A DNA stretch of 64,000 nt from assembly GCF_036884655.1 (NCBI RefSeq), contig NC_088345.1, forward strand, positions 28,437,501 through 28,501,500, read 5' to 3'. A program made the translations under genes and the position numbers. The notes below the pieces were generated by a model. That model had not been told where the DNA came from and did not search any database. It saw only the letters and a program-made list of their open reading frames with translations. Source of the DNA: Musa acuminata AAA Group. Its lineage: Eukaryota; Streptophyta; Magnoliopsida; Zingiberales; Musaceae. Shown here in pieces: positions 10,924 to 21,232 of this stretch (within the stretch, counting starts at the first letter, position 1; each line of letters begins with the position of its first letter).

Positions 10924-12505
10924 TGTAAGGATCGGAGCGGCACTAAGAGGGGGGGGGGGGGGGGGGTGAATTAGTGCAACGGTAAAGTATGATAAACTTT
11001 CTACGATTTAAACACTTTCGGAAACTTCGTACTATAAAAGCAACGTTTCGTTTGAAACCGTTTCGATTGCGTTTTAACTGGAAGGCAGTAAGCTATTGAA
11101 GGGGTTTGCAGTAAGGTAATAGTAGGAAGTAAATGCAAATCAGAGAAGATGGTAGTTTATAGTAGTTTGGTCAATCGTGACCTACATCCACTCCTCCGAT
11201 TCCTCTTCCGTTGAGGCCACCGGCATCCACTAACAATTTTCCTTTACTAGGCGAAGATCAACCTCCTTCTTACACCCCTCTTACAGCCTCTTACAAGTGG
11301 TTCACCCCTTTTACAAAGATTTCAATGAAAAGAAAGGAGGTGAACACTCAAGCTATTGAAAATAAGACTTTTCCTAAAGCTTTTCTCAACTTCTAGCTTC
11401 TCAAAAGGTTGTTGTCTCAGTTGAGATTTGAGGGGTATTTATAGGCCTCAAGAGGATTCAAATTTGGGCTCCAAAATTTGAATCCTCTTTGGTTCCCGAT
11501 GCTGGCGGTGCCACCGCTTGTCAATGTCAGACACTAATAGTGGACTGGTGGTGCCACCACCCAGCCAAGCGGTGCCACCGCCCAGCTCTAGGGTGTTGGG
11601 CGGTGCCACCGCCAGACCCTTCGGTTCACTGGTTGGGTTTTAAATTTAGCCCAAACCAAGTCTAATTTTGGGCACAGTTGGTCCTTCACCAGGATATAGG
11701 ATTATCTCTTAATCCTAATCCTAATTAATGTGCTAACTACGAATTTAAAGACATTTCCTTAGCTATTACAAAGTCCGCAAGTCAAGACTTCTTCCGGTGA
11801 ACTTTTGGCGGTCTTCCAATAAACTCTCGAAAACCGTTCTGCGGACTCCCAACAAGCTCCTAGACTTCACGATTTGGTCTTGGTGAGTTCCAATGAGCTT
11901 CTTTGACAAGCTCCGATCTTTCTCGGCGAGCTCCGTGAACTTCCAACGAACCTTCCGGCGAGCTTTCGAAAAATCCTTCGGCAATCTCCCTACTCATTCT
12001 TGGCTAGTTCCGACAGCATTCCCGACGAACCTCCGTACTTCCGTCGAACTCTCGAACTCGCAACAAATCCTTTATGCTTGACTCCGACACTTTGTTTCGC
12101 TTTATGTCTTCATCATTATCGTTGTTAATCCTGCACACACAAGCCAAAACTTTGCTCCAATCTAGACAATTATTACAACGCGAATTGACATTCTATTGCT
12201 TGGCACGTCATTGGTTGGCGCTTCGTCTGATTCTTTAGTGCATCGTCCTTTCTTGCAGCTTGTTACCCAATTGGCGGTTGACCTCCGCAACCCCGATATC
12301 CTTGGCACAATTCTGCTCTTCGCCCAATGCCTGATGTCCGAAGCCTTCTGCCATCCAATATCCTAATGTGATCTCCTTCGGCGCAACGTCAATTCTTCCT
12401 GCGTTAACTGTTGAATCCTGATCGAGTAGACCTACATCACTCAAAATGCAGTTAAACATTTAAACACAATCAATTAGTTTCATCATCAAAATCCGAGATT
12501 CAACA
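10924..12505 (-). repeat. S2 5' LTR (1,582 bp)
   Basis: Bounded by TGTAAGGATC and GATTCAACA. It carries an 18-G run inside the GCACTAA/TTAGTGC hairpin (10940-10977), a TATA box (11436-11443), GGTGCCACCGCC-type motifs upstream of it and a GGTCA-N4-TGACC hairpin near 11169. It has no 18-bp minisatellite, unlike S1 and S3. It is inserted in G1 gag; the five bases after it are CTTTC (12506-12510), so the missing left end should be flanked by CTTTC. Confidence 0.88.
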
Positions 12506-13345
12506 CTTTCCTCTTGTTCAGTGGGCAATCTCTTACTTTATGATCTAACTTCCCGCAAGCAAAACAAGCTCCAATCGTTCGAAAACATTGACTTGTTTCA
12601 TGATTTAATCCACATTTAGCACATGACTGAGTCCTATATGGTGGTTTTTCTTTATCAAATCTGGACATCTGGACCCTCTTATAACTTGTTTCAAATTCAT
12701 TTCCTCTCTTACTTTTGCTGATAAGCTTCTTATCTTTCTTATCCCTGATTTCCCGGATTTCCTCCAAGTCTCTTTCAATTATCAAAGCCCTTTCGACCAC
12801 ATCGGCATAAGTTTGTAGTTTTAATGCTAATATCTGACTTCTTATAGCTGGCCTTTGCCCCTTTCAAATTTCTTTGCTTTTCTAATTTCATCATCAGTTA
12901 TATGAGTGGCAAATCTAGATAGCTCAATGAATATAGATTCATACCTTGCAATTGTCAAATTTCCTTGGATGAGATCCAAGAACTCCAATTCTTTCTACTC
13001 TCTAATGCAATTTGGAAAATATTTATCATTGAACTTTTCTATGAATACCTTCCATGTGATTGGCTCATGTTTGATTTCAGAAATCCTTTTAATCATTCTC
13101 CACTAGTGCTTAGCCTCTCCTTCCAACATAAAGGCTGCAAGAGAAACCTTCTGATCATCAGGGCAATTTAAGACGTCAAATGTTTTCTCTATCTACATCA
13201 TCCATCATTTTGCTTCCATTGAATTAGGCTCACCACTAAAACTGGGAGGACTAAGCTTCTTAAACTATTCAATTCCCAACCTAGTCTGGTTCGATGTCCC
13301 CTTTCTATCATTTCTTCCTTGTTGGACTTATTGTTGCATTACTTG
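12506..13345 (-). pseudogene. gag: G1 (Ty3/gypsy) gag, middle and zinc-knuckle portion
   Basis: Minus-strand translation shows a retrotrans_gag capsid (LAAFMLEGEAKHWWRMIK-like region, ITWKVFIEKFNDKYFP, ARYESIFIELSRFA) with several stops in the upstream half, then an open stretch ending in two cysteine-rich units, the second a good CCHC knuckle (CFACGKLDHKVRDC). The N-terminal codons are at 32482-32557, on the other side of T1. S2 cuts the gene just after the knuckle. The pol of this element lies beyond the left edge. Family resemblance is to chromovirus-type gypsy Gag, possibly Tekay/Del; lineage uncertain. Confidence 0.82.
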
Positions 13346-13350
13346 TGTCA
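13346..13350. repeat. Target-site duplication of T1 (TGTCA), left copy
   Basis: TGTCA precedes TGTTAGTTTGG and is repeated at 32477-32481 after the right terminus. Joining the flanks restores the G1 gag frame (residues LETMT followed by QVMQQ). Confidence 0.92.
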
Positions 13351-13738
13351 TGTTAGTTTGGCAAGTCCCATAGTCCCATATCGGGAAAATCAGACTTGTT
13401 GTCTCGTATTGGAACTATAAATAAGGGTCTGGGCTTTGAAGTCAGATGCACCACAAGAGGTACCACAGGCAGCACAAGAGGCACCACAAGAAAACCTGCT
13501 TACGGTTTGGGTTTTTCTTGTTTAGTAAGCTGAAGGTGTTTTATGGCCTAGGAACATCTTCCTAAGGCATTTGTAAGTGTCCCTCTTTTATAGTAGTAAT
13601 TTGCTCCTCTTTCTTCCGTAGATGTAGGTCAAAGTCAATTGACCGAACCACGTATATCTGGTGTTCTTGTCGCTTTTATTCTTTCCGCTTTATTGTCTTT
13701 GTTGTGTTGGCAAAATCATCCTTTGGTAAATTATCTAG
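13351..13738 (+). repeat. T1 5' LTR, 3' end deleted
   Basis: Matches 32067-32476 from TGTTAGTTTGGCAAG until about the CTAG at 13735-13738, then jumps into pol. The last roughly 20 bases of the LTR and the adjacent primer-binding site are gone. TATA box TATAAATA is at 13416-13423 and the GGTCAA/TTGACC hairpin at 13627-13644. Confidence 0.88.
13416..13423 (+). promoter_or_regulatory. TATA box of T1 5' LTR
   Basis: TATAAATA in the context GGAACTATAAATAAGG, about 65 bp into the LTR. The 3' LTR has the same box at 32132-32139. Confidence 0.75.
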
Positions 13739-14103
13739 AGGCCCTTGGGTGTAAATACACAGCTGAAGGTAGAGTTATGAAAGTTTCTAGAAGTGCTCTT
13801 GTTGTTATGAAAGCTTGTAGGTCTGGTAGCTTGTATATTCTGCAAGGAACTACTGTCACAGGTTCGGTTGCAGTTTCGTCATCATCATTGTCTTATTCTG
13901 ACATCACCAAATTATGGCATATGCGTTTGGGTCATATGAGCGAAAAAGGTTTGAGCATATTGAGCAAAAGAGGTCTACTTTGCGGACAGATTACTGGGCC
14001 ACTGGACTGTTGTGAACACTGCATTTTTGGAAAGCAGAAAAGAGTCAGCTTCAATTCTCCGGCATTTCACAAAACGAAAGGTACTCTTGACTATATTCAT
14101 TCA
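13739..14103 (+). pseudogene. pol: T1 pol, GAG-pre-integrase part (5' fragment)
   Basis: In-frame translation gives the GAG-pre-integrase region (SGSLYILQG, then [13 protein letters not shown]) and the zinc-binding HHCC module ([12 protein letters not shown]). Codons before about 13739 come from the fused LTR. S3 is inserted after IHS; the frame continues exactly at 30777 with DLWGP once one ATTCA copy is removed. Gag and protease are absent, so this coding remnant has no start of its own. Confidence 0.88.
14099..14103. repeat. Target-site duplication of S3 (ATTCA), left copy
   Basis: ATTCA precedes TGTTGAATCTCG and recurs at 30772-30776 directly after CCTAACA. Confidence 0.93.
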
Positions 14104-14959
14104 TGTTGAATCTCGTATTTTGATGATGAAACTACTTGATATATGTTTATGATTTAATCTGCGTTTTGAGTGACACAGGATGCTTCGATCAGGATGAGAC
14201 AATTAAAGCAGGAAAATCATGTTGTGCCGAAGGAACATGTTAGAAGATTGGACGTCGGGCCGGTGGATCGATCGACGTATCGATAGAAGGCTTCGGGCCG
14301 TGGACTCGGGCATCGGGCCAAGAAGAGCGGGTATTGTGCCAAGGATATCGGAGTTGCGGAGTCAACTGGCCGATTGGGCAATAGGCTGCAGAAGAGGACG
14401 ATGCGCCGAAGAATCGGACGAAGCGTCGAGGGACCAATGACATGTCGGACAACTTGGTTAATTGCTTAGGATTAATTGTCTCGATCGAAGTTTTGATTTG
14501 TTGTGCAGGATTAACTACGATGAGAGTAAGACAAGCAGCAGGTGTTGCGCCGGAGTCAAGATCATGATCACGTTGGGAGTTCGAGAGTTCGACGGAAGTT
14601 CGGACGGTCGTCGGAGGTTCAGCGAGAACAGATCCGAGAAGTCCAGAAGCTTGCCAAGCGAAGCTCGTCGGAACTCGCCAAGTGGATCGTCGCAAAGTCC
14701 AGGAGTATGCCGGATGTCCGCAGAAGGATCACCGAGGGTTTATCGGATGATCGACGGAAGTTCGCCGGAAACTCGCCGGAAGAAGCGATTGACGCATCGG
14801 AGCATAGCTGCAGAAGTTGTCTTAGAGTTAATCATAGTTAGCACGATGATTAAGCTTGAAAATGGGAGGTGATCCCATTAGCTTAATCTTGGGGCAATTG
14901 GGCCCCTGAAAAGATTCAAATTGGGCCGAATGGAGCGAACCATTCGGACCCTGATTGCA

Positions 14960-15305
14960 CCAGGCGGTGCAACCGCCTAGGCCAGGAGGTGCAACCGCCA
15001 GGGCTGCGAGACTGGGCGGTGCAACCGCCCCAGCCAGGCGGTGCAACCGCCCAGAGCTCGGTCTTCGAGCTAGACTGGGCGGTGGAACCGCCCTGACAGA
15101 GAGGTAGCACAGCCTGAGCTCGGTCTTCGAGCTCTGGCAGAGCGGTGCAACCGCCTCAGTCAAGAGGTGGCACCGCCGGGGGCTCTGTCTTCGAGCCAGA
15201 CTCAGGCGGTGCAACCGCCTCTGACAGAGAGGTGCAACCGCCTGGGCTCAGTCTCCGAGCTCTGCCAGGCGGTGCAACCTCTCCAGTCGAGAGGTGCAAC
15301 CGCCT
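14960..15305 (+). repeat. GC-rich palindrome array in S3 5' LTR
   Basis: Several copies of GGCGGTGCAACCGCC, a perfect 6-bp inverted repeat around GCA, alternate with GAGCTCGGTCTTCGAGCTC-type inverted repeats. The array ends about 70 bp upstream of the TATA box. Degenerate half sites have AGGTGCAACC or GGCGGTGGAACC. Confidence 0.85.
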
Positions 15306-15373
15306 GATCCCGGAATTCTGGGATTTGATCGATTTGATCGTTTTGAGCTCCAAATTTGAACTGGGATGGGGCC

Positions 15374-15381
15374 TATAAATA
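15374..15381 (+). promoter_or_regulatory. TATA box of S3 5' LTR
   Basis: TATAAATA within GGGGCCTATAAATACCCC. The 3' LTR counterpart is at 29804-29811. Transcription from here would read through the short leader straight into the S4 3' LTR in antisense. Confidence 0.78.
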
Positions 15382-15661
15382 CCCCACCCATTCAGCACTG
15401 AAAAGATACAGATCCACACCGAATTCTTGATCTTTTTAGTGATTCTAAGAGCTCAAATTTGTGTAAAGTCCTAAAGTTCTCCTCCTTCTGTTCTTCAAGT
15501 CTTGAGTTGTAAAGAGAGGAGAGAAAGGATCTGTAAAGGTTGTCTCCTGAGCCTGTCAAAAGGAGAGAAACTGTAAAAGGGCAGTTAGCCTTCGCCCATT
15601 GAAGGAAGGCAGCTAGTTGACGTCGGTGACCTCGTCGGAGGAGGAAGCCAAAAGTGGAGTA

Positions 15662-15675
15662 GGTCAAGACTGACC
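15662..15675 (+). other. GGTCA-N4-TGACC hairpin in S3 5' LTR
   Basis: GGTCAAGACTGACC, followed by GAACCAC. Equivalent hairpins with the same stem and different loops are found in other S-family LTRs and in the unrelated T1 LTR. Confidence 0.65.
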
Positions 15676-15904
15676 GAACCACTCTAAATCTCTGGTTTGC
15701 TTTTATCTTGAGCACTTTATCATTACTGCAAACCTCCTACATTGCTACTGCCCTCTGCGCCTTTACGAACGAGTTTCTAAGCTCTGATCTTTCAGAATCT
15801 GCATTCAAACGTAAATCGTGTTTTCGTACGATCTTCACACTACAGTTTACGCTTACATTCGGATTCCATTTATAACTGCAAATTGCTTTCTACGTAAAAC
15901 GCTT

Positions 15905-16125
15905 TTCAAGGTTCAAAACTGCTTTTAGATGCAAAACTACATTTAGACGTAAAATTACGTTTAGATGTAAAACTGCGTTTAGACGCAAAACTGCGTTTAG
16001 ACGTAAAACTACGTTTAGACGTAAAACTTCGTTTAGACGTAAAACTGCGTTTAGACGCAAAACTGCGTTTAGACGTAAAACTGCGTTTAGACGTAAAACT
16101 GTGTTTAGACGCAAACTGCGCTTAG
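15905..16125 (+). repeat. 18-bp minisatellite in S3 5' LTR
   Basis: About twelve tandem units of GTTTAGACGTAAAACTGC type (plus strand). The 3' LTR has more units at about 30345-30620, which accounts for much of the LTR length difference. Confidence 0.9.
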
Positions 16126-16220
16126 ACGCAAACTGCACTGTGATTCTGCTTTTATATCGAAATCGTTTTTTATCTTACGAACGCAGCTTTCGTTTTTAAA
16201 ATCGCTGTAAGATTTCTGCT

Positions 16221-16250
16221 GCACTAATTCACCCCCCCCCCTCTTAGTGC
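16221..16250 (+). other. U5-terminal hairpin with C-tract loop (S3 5' LTR)
   Basis: GCACTAA (16221-16227) and TTAGTGC (16244-16250) flank a loop with ten C. It lies 14 bp from the LTR end and about 16 bp from the primer-binding site. Confidence 0.72.
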
Positions 16251-16266
16251 TCTCGATCCTAACAAT

Positions 16267-16279
16267 TGGTATCAGAGCG
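16267..16279 (+). other. S3 primer-binding site
   Basis: TGGTATCAGAGCG, two bases after the LTR end; twelve bases match the complement of initiator-Met tRNA. Confidence 0.88.
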
Positions 16280-16314
16280 GGGTATTTCTCATTTCGGATT
16301 TACACCCGAGAGAA

Positions 16315-16353
16315 ATGGCTCTTCAAGAGGGCTTGTCGGTCTTTCGTCCACCG
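16315..16353 (+). pseudogene. gag: S3 gag, first 13 codons (split by S4)
   Basis: ATG in the GAGAGAAATG context followed by MALQEGLSVFRPP. S4 is inserted here; the reading resumes at 24904 with FFNGLDYTYWK after removal of the CACCG duplication. Confidence 0.88.
16349..16353. repeat. Target-site duplication of S4 (CACCG), left copy
   Basis: CACCG precedes TGTTAGG and recurs at 24899-24903 after ATTCAACA. Confidence 0.94.
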
Positions 16354-19008
16354 TGTTAGGATCGAGAGCACTAAGAGGGGGGGGGTGAATTAGTGCAGCG
16401 GAAATCTTACAGCGATTAAAAACCAAAAGCTGCGTTCGTTCAAAAACTATTATGATGCAAAAGCAAATTCTCAGTTTGTATCTAAGTGTAGTTTGCGTCT
16501 AAGCGCAGATTGCGTCTAAGCGCAGTTTTACGTCTAAGCGCAGTTTACGTCTAAACTCAGATTTACGTCTAAACGCAGTTTTACGTCTAAACGCAGATTT
16601 ACGTCTAAACGCAGAGTTACGTCTAAACGCAGATTTACGTCTAAACGCAGTTTTACGTCTAAACGCAGATTTACGTCTAAACTCAGATTTACGTCTTAAA
16701 CTCAGATTTACGTCTAAACGCAGATTTACGTCTAAACGCAGTTTTACGTCTAGACGCAGATTTACGTCTAAACTTTGAAACTTGTTTGTATACTCGCAGA
16801 AGGCAGTATGCAGTTGAAATCAAGACGTAAATGTGAACTGAGATATGATGATTGAGCGAGGAAAGCCGATTTACGTCTGAATGCAGTTTTACGTCTAAAT
16901 GTTGAAACTCGTTCGTAAAATTGTAGAGGACAGATTGCAGTTATCAATAGGATCAAAATGTAAGTGTAAACTGCAAAGAAACTCGTTCGTAAAAGCACGG
17001 AAGACAGTTCTGCAGAATCAAACGTAAACGTAAACTGTAATGTATGAAAATACGAATTTACGTCTGAATGTAGATTCGGAAGAACAGCACTTAGAACTTG
17101 TTCGTGAAAGCGCAGAGAGCAGTAGTAATGAAGGAGGTTTGCAGTAATGATAAGGTGCTCGAAAATAAACGCAAACCAGAGATTTAGAGTGGTTCGGTCA
17201 GCCTTGACCTACTCCACTTTTGGCTTCCTCCACCGACGAGGTTGCCGACGTCAACTAGGGGCCTTCCTTCAATAGGCGAAGGCCAAACTGCCCTTTTACA
17301 ATTTCTCACCTTTTGACAGGCTCAGGAGACAACCTTTACAGACCTTTCTCTCCTCACTTTACAACTGAAAACTTGAAGAACAGAAGGAGGAGACTTAAAG
17401 GATTTACAACACTTTTGAGCTCTTAGAATCACAGAAAAGATCAAGATTTCGATGTAGGTCTGTATCTTTTCAGTGCTGAATGGGTGGGGTATTTATAGGC
17501 CCCAACCCAATTCAAAATTCGAGCTCAAAACGATCAAATCGATCAAATCCCAGAATTCTGGGATCAGGCGGTTGCACCTCTTGACTGGAGAGGTGGCACC
17601 GCCTGGCAGAGCTCGAAGACTGAGCTCAGGCGATTGCTCCTCTCTGCCTGAGCTCGAAGACTGAGCTCGATGGTTGCATCACCTGGCAGAGCTCGAAGAC
17701 TGAGCTCGGTGGTTGCATCACCTGGCAGAGCTCGAAATCTGAGCTCGGTGGTTGCATCACCTGCCAGAGCTCGAAACTGAGCTCAGGCTGATGCACCTCT
17801 CTACCAGAGCTCGAAGACTGAGCTCGGTGATTGCATCACCTGGCAGAGCTCGAGACTGAGCTCAGGCTGATGCACCTCTCTGCCAGAGCTCGAAGACTGA
17901 GCTCGGTGGTTGCATCGCCTGGCAGAGCTCGAAACTTGAGCTCTGGCGGTGCTACCTCTTGGCAGAGGAGGTTGCACCGCCCAGTCTAGCTCGAAGACTG
18001 AGCTCTGGGCGGTTGCACCTCTTGGCTGGGGCGGTTGCACCTCCCAGCCTCGCAGCCCTGGCGGTTGCACCTCCTGGCTGGGGCGGTAGCACCTCCCAAC
18101 CTCACAGCCCAGGCGGTTGCACCTCCTGGCTGGGGCGGTTGCACCTCCTGGTGCAATCAGGGTCCGAATGGTTCACTCCATTCGGCCCAATTTGAATCTT
18201 TTCAGGGGCCCAATTGCCCCAAGATTAAGCTAATGGGATCACCTCCCATTTTCATGCTTAATCATCATGCTAACTACGATTAACTCTAAGACAACTTCTG
18301 CAGCTTTGCTCCGATGCGTCAATCGCTTCTTCCGGCGAGTTTCCGGCCAACTTCCGTCGATCATCCGATAAACCCTCGGTGATCCTTCTGCGGACATCCG
18401 GCATACTCCTGGACTTTGCGACGATCCACTTGGCGAGTTCCGACGAGCTTCGCTTGGCAAGCTTCGGGACTTCTCGGATCTGTTCTCGCTGAACCTCCGA
18501 CGACCGTCCGAACTTCCGTCGAACTCTCGAACTCCCAACGTGATCATGATCTTGACTCCGGCGCAACACCTGCTGCTTGTCTTACTCTCATCGTAGTTAA
18601 TCCTGCACACTTAAAACAAAACTTCGATCGAGACAATTAATCCTAAGCAATTAACCAAGTTGTCCGGCATGTCATTGGTCCCTCGACGCTTCGTCTGATT
18701 CTTCGGCGCATCGTCCTCTCCTGCGGCCTATTGCCCAATCGGCCAGTTGACTCCGCAACTTCGATATCCTTGGCACAATACCCGCTCTTCTTGGCCCGAT
18801 GCCCGAGTCCACGGCCCGAAGCCTTCTGTCGATACGTCGACCGATCCACCGGCCCGACGTCCAATCTTCTGACATGTTCCTCCGGCACAACATGATTTTC
18901 CTGCTTTAATTGTCTCATCCTGATCAAAGCATCCTGCGTCACTCAAAACGCAGATTAAATCATAAACATATATCAAGTAGTTTCATCATCAAAATACGAG
19001 ATTCAACA
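16354..19008 (-). repeat. S4 3' LTR (2,655 bp)
   Basis: Same length as 22244-24898. The C-tract hairpin is at 16368-16396 with nine G on the plus strand. The 18-bp-type array (about 16490-16775) uses ACGTCTAAACGCAGATTT units alternating with GTTTT units. The GGTCA/TGACC hairpin is at 17196-17209, TATA at 17490-17497 and the GC-rich array at about 17570-18150. The segment 18600-18990 is homologous to the U3 start of S3. Confidence 0.95.
17570..18150 (-). repeat. GC-rich U3 array of S4 3' LTR
   Basis: Imperfect units of about 45-60 bp built from GGCAGAGCTCGAAGACTGAGCTC and GGCGGTTGCACCTCC-type motifs. The copy at about 23460-24040 in the 5' LTR is almost identical. It lies upstream of TATA in element sense. 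Confidence 0.82.
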
Positions 19009-21231
19009 ATCTCCCCCTTTTTGATGATGACAACTACTTGATGACGGAGTTAACCTTAACTCCCGGAGTTTAAACAAACTCCCCCTATCAATATGCCATA
19101 TTGATAGAACCTTGAATTCAAACTGAATTCAAGTCATTGCAATATTCATCATGAATACTTGCAACACGTCAACATGAACATATGCATAAACTTTATGCAT
19201 CACATGTCATGTCATCAACATACTTTCATCAACATACTTCTCCCCCTTTGTCATCAACAAAAAGGAGAAGTACTACAATCAAGTGTGTGTGATATTGGTT
19301 CAACTCATTGCATGAAAAACATAGTATCAAGTTTTATCATCATGCAATCTTGGAGCTAGAAGATTTAGCAAGTGTTACATCATGCTTAGAACATTCATGC
19401 TATCAAGTTTTAGATATGCAAGTTTTATAGCATGTAAGATAGCACTTTTGGTAATGTTCAAGATAGCAAGTTCTACATCATGCAAGCTAGCAAATTAGAG
19501 ATGTTCAAGAAGGCAACTCTTGCTTCTTGAAAATTTTGCTCACTTTGCTAGATGCGCAAGTTAGCATTTTTGCCTCTTGAGATAGGCAAGATAGCACATT
19601 TGCTTCTTTTGAGATAGCAACTTTTCGCTTCTCTTTAGACCAACAAGCTAGCAATTTTTACGATATACAAGTTTCACAATATATAAGCTAGCAAAAATTT
19701 CGAAGGCAAATGCAAGATAAATTTCTTGTGTAAGCTCATGATTCTTGCTTCCTATTGCAATGTGCAAATTGCAAGTTTTGCTTCTTGAGATATTCAAGAT
19801 AGTGATGTTCAAGAAGACAATTTTTCTTCTTGAAATAAGCAAGTTAGCAATCTTTGCTTCTTAAAATAGGTAAGCTAGCAAATCAAGTTTTTGCATCTTC
19901 TTGACTTGTACAAGCTAACTATCTCCCCCTTTGTCATTGTAAAAAAAAAGAAAGAGAGAATACAGTTTTGTAGTTCTCTTTTCCTTTTAGAACGATTTCA
20001 AAATCATGACAAATGATGGATAATCAAGTTATGAATGTCAAGACAATTTTTCATCATGAATATTTTATCATTGCATGCATCATTATCATAACTTGAAGTA
20101 TTACATGCATGATATCATATCACCATTCATAATTACATTAATATTTCAATATAACAATTTCTTCTCAAAATGTGTAACTTGGCACTCATAGCATTTTAAA
20201 TCATGATTTACATCATATGCAATACATCACATCATAATTAGAAAGCACAAGTATTGCATGCATAATTGTACATTATAAATGTTTCATATCATGATGGTAT
20301 CAATTTTGTCAAATTATATCCTACCATGCATGATCAAAACTTCTCCCCATTTTATCATTGAAAACAAGAAGAAAGTAGGGGGAAGAGCATAAAAGTGTTA
20401 AATATTTCAATCATTTTTAAGATTCATAACATGAATAACGTTATTACTATTTCATCAAAATCAGTTTCGAGATTCACATAATATCATGAAATCATTAATC
20501 TCGATAAAATGGGAAAAACATTTTCTTTTTAAGTGATTCTTTTAACACATCATAAAAAAGAAAAACTCATTCATAATTCAAGTGATTTACAAGATATCAT
20601 AAATGAATTTATCACTTGTATTTCACCAAAATCGAGAACTCTTAGAGATAGAAAATGATTGAAGCATTTAATCTGATTGAAGAATGATTCATATTTAAAG
20701 TGTAGCATTTGTCAAATCTGAAATCATCAAGTATAACTTTAATATTTTCATTGCAACATTAAGCAAGGTTTCATTGAACATAATTTTGAATGATTCTTAT
20801 AAATGCCTAAAACTTCTTTAGTTTTAATTTATGATTGACTTTATAATAGCATGCTCAAATCTTTATTTTTATGTAAAAACCATACATTATATTTAATAAA
20901 CAAAGACAATGAAAAATATCAAGCCTTCCAGACAAAAGCCATGTATCGTCATTGAAAAGCAATATGAAAATCATCAAAATATACATTCTTGCTTCTCAAG
21001 CACATAAATAAGATTAATCTCACTAGGTTTAAAATCATTAGATTTCTATCTTGCATTAACATAAGACATGCAATTTTCATTATCATTTTCAAGATTACAA
21101 GCATGATCATATTTTTGCATTTTCATTATTAAATTATTAAAAATATAATTTTCAAGAAAATTTAAAGAAAAAGAAAAATGCATCATGAAAAGCATCATGT
21201 AATTTCGAAGTAAATTAGGGGGATTTCGATT
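19009..21231 (-). mobile_element. S4 AT-rich spacer with three polypurine-type tracts
   Basis: Non-coding. The LTR-adjacent tract (plus strand ATCTCCCCCTTTTTG at 19008-19022) is the likely plus-strand primer. Similar tracts lie at about 19241 (CTCCCCCTTTGTCATCAAC, followed by GGAGAAGT, which pairs with an upstream ACTTCTCC) and 19921. Between 19360 and 19920 short words such as GCAAGCTAGCAA and TGCTTCTTGAGATA recur many times. The block at about 20290-20345 is conserved in S3 and S6. Confidence 0.8.
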
Positions 21232-21232
21232 A

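Larger units (their letters stand above)
14104..16264 (+). repeat. S3 5' LTR (2,161 bp)
   Basis: TGTTGAATCTCG...CCTAACA. Module order on the plus strand: unique U3, GC-rich palindrome array (about 14960-15305), TATA box (15374-15381), GGTCA/TGACC hairpin (15662-15675), 18-bp array (about 15905-16125), C-tract hairpin (16221-16250). Only a few percent different from 28534-30771 by eye. Confidence 0.93.

Noticed and set aside
14219..14872. Basic RRS-rich frames in U3 of S3, repeated at 18239-18976 and 28566-29302
   Set aside because: Mirror frames are open on the other strand and the region is LTR U3 upstream of the TATA box; no known domain and no consistent start among copies.
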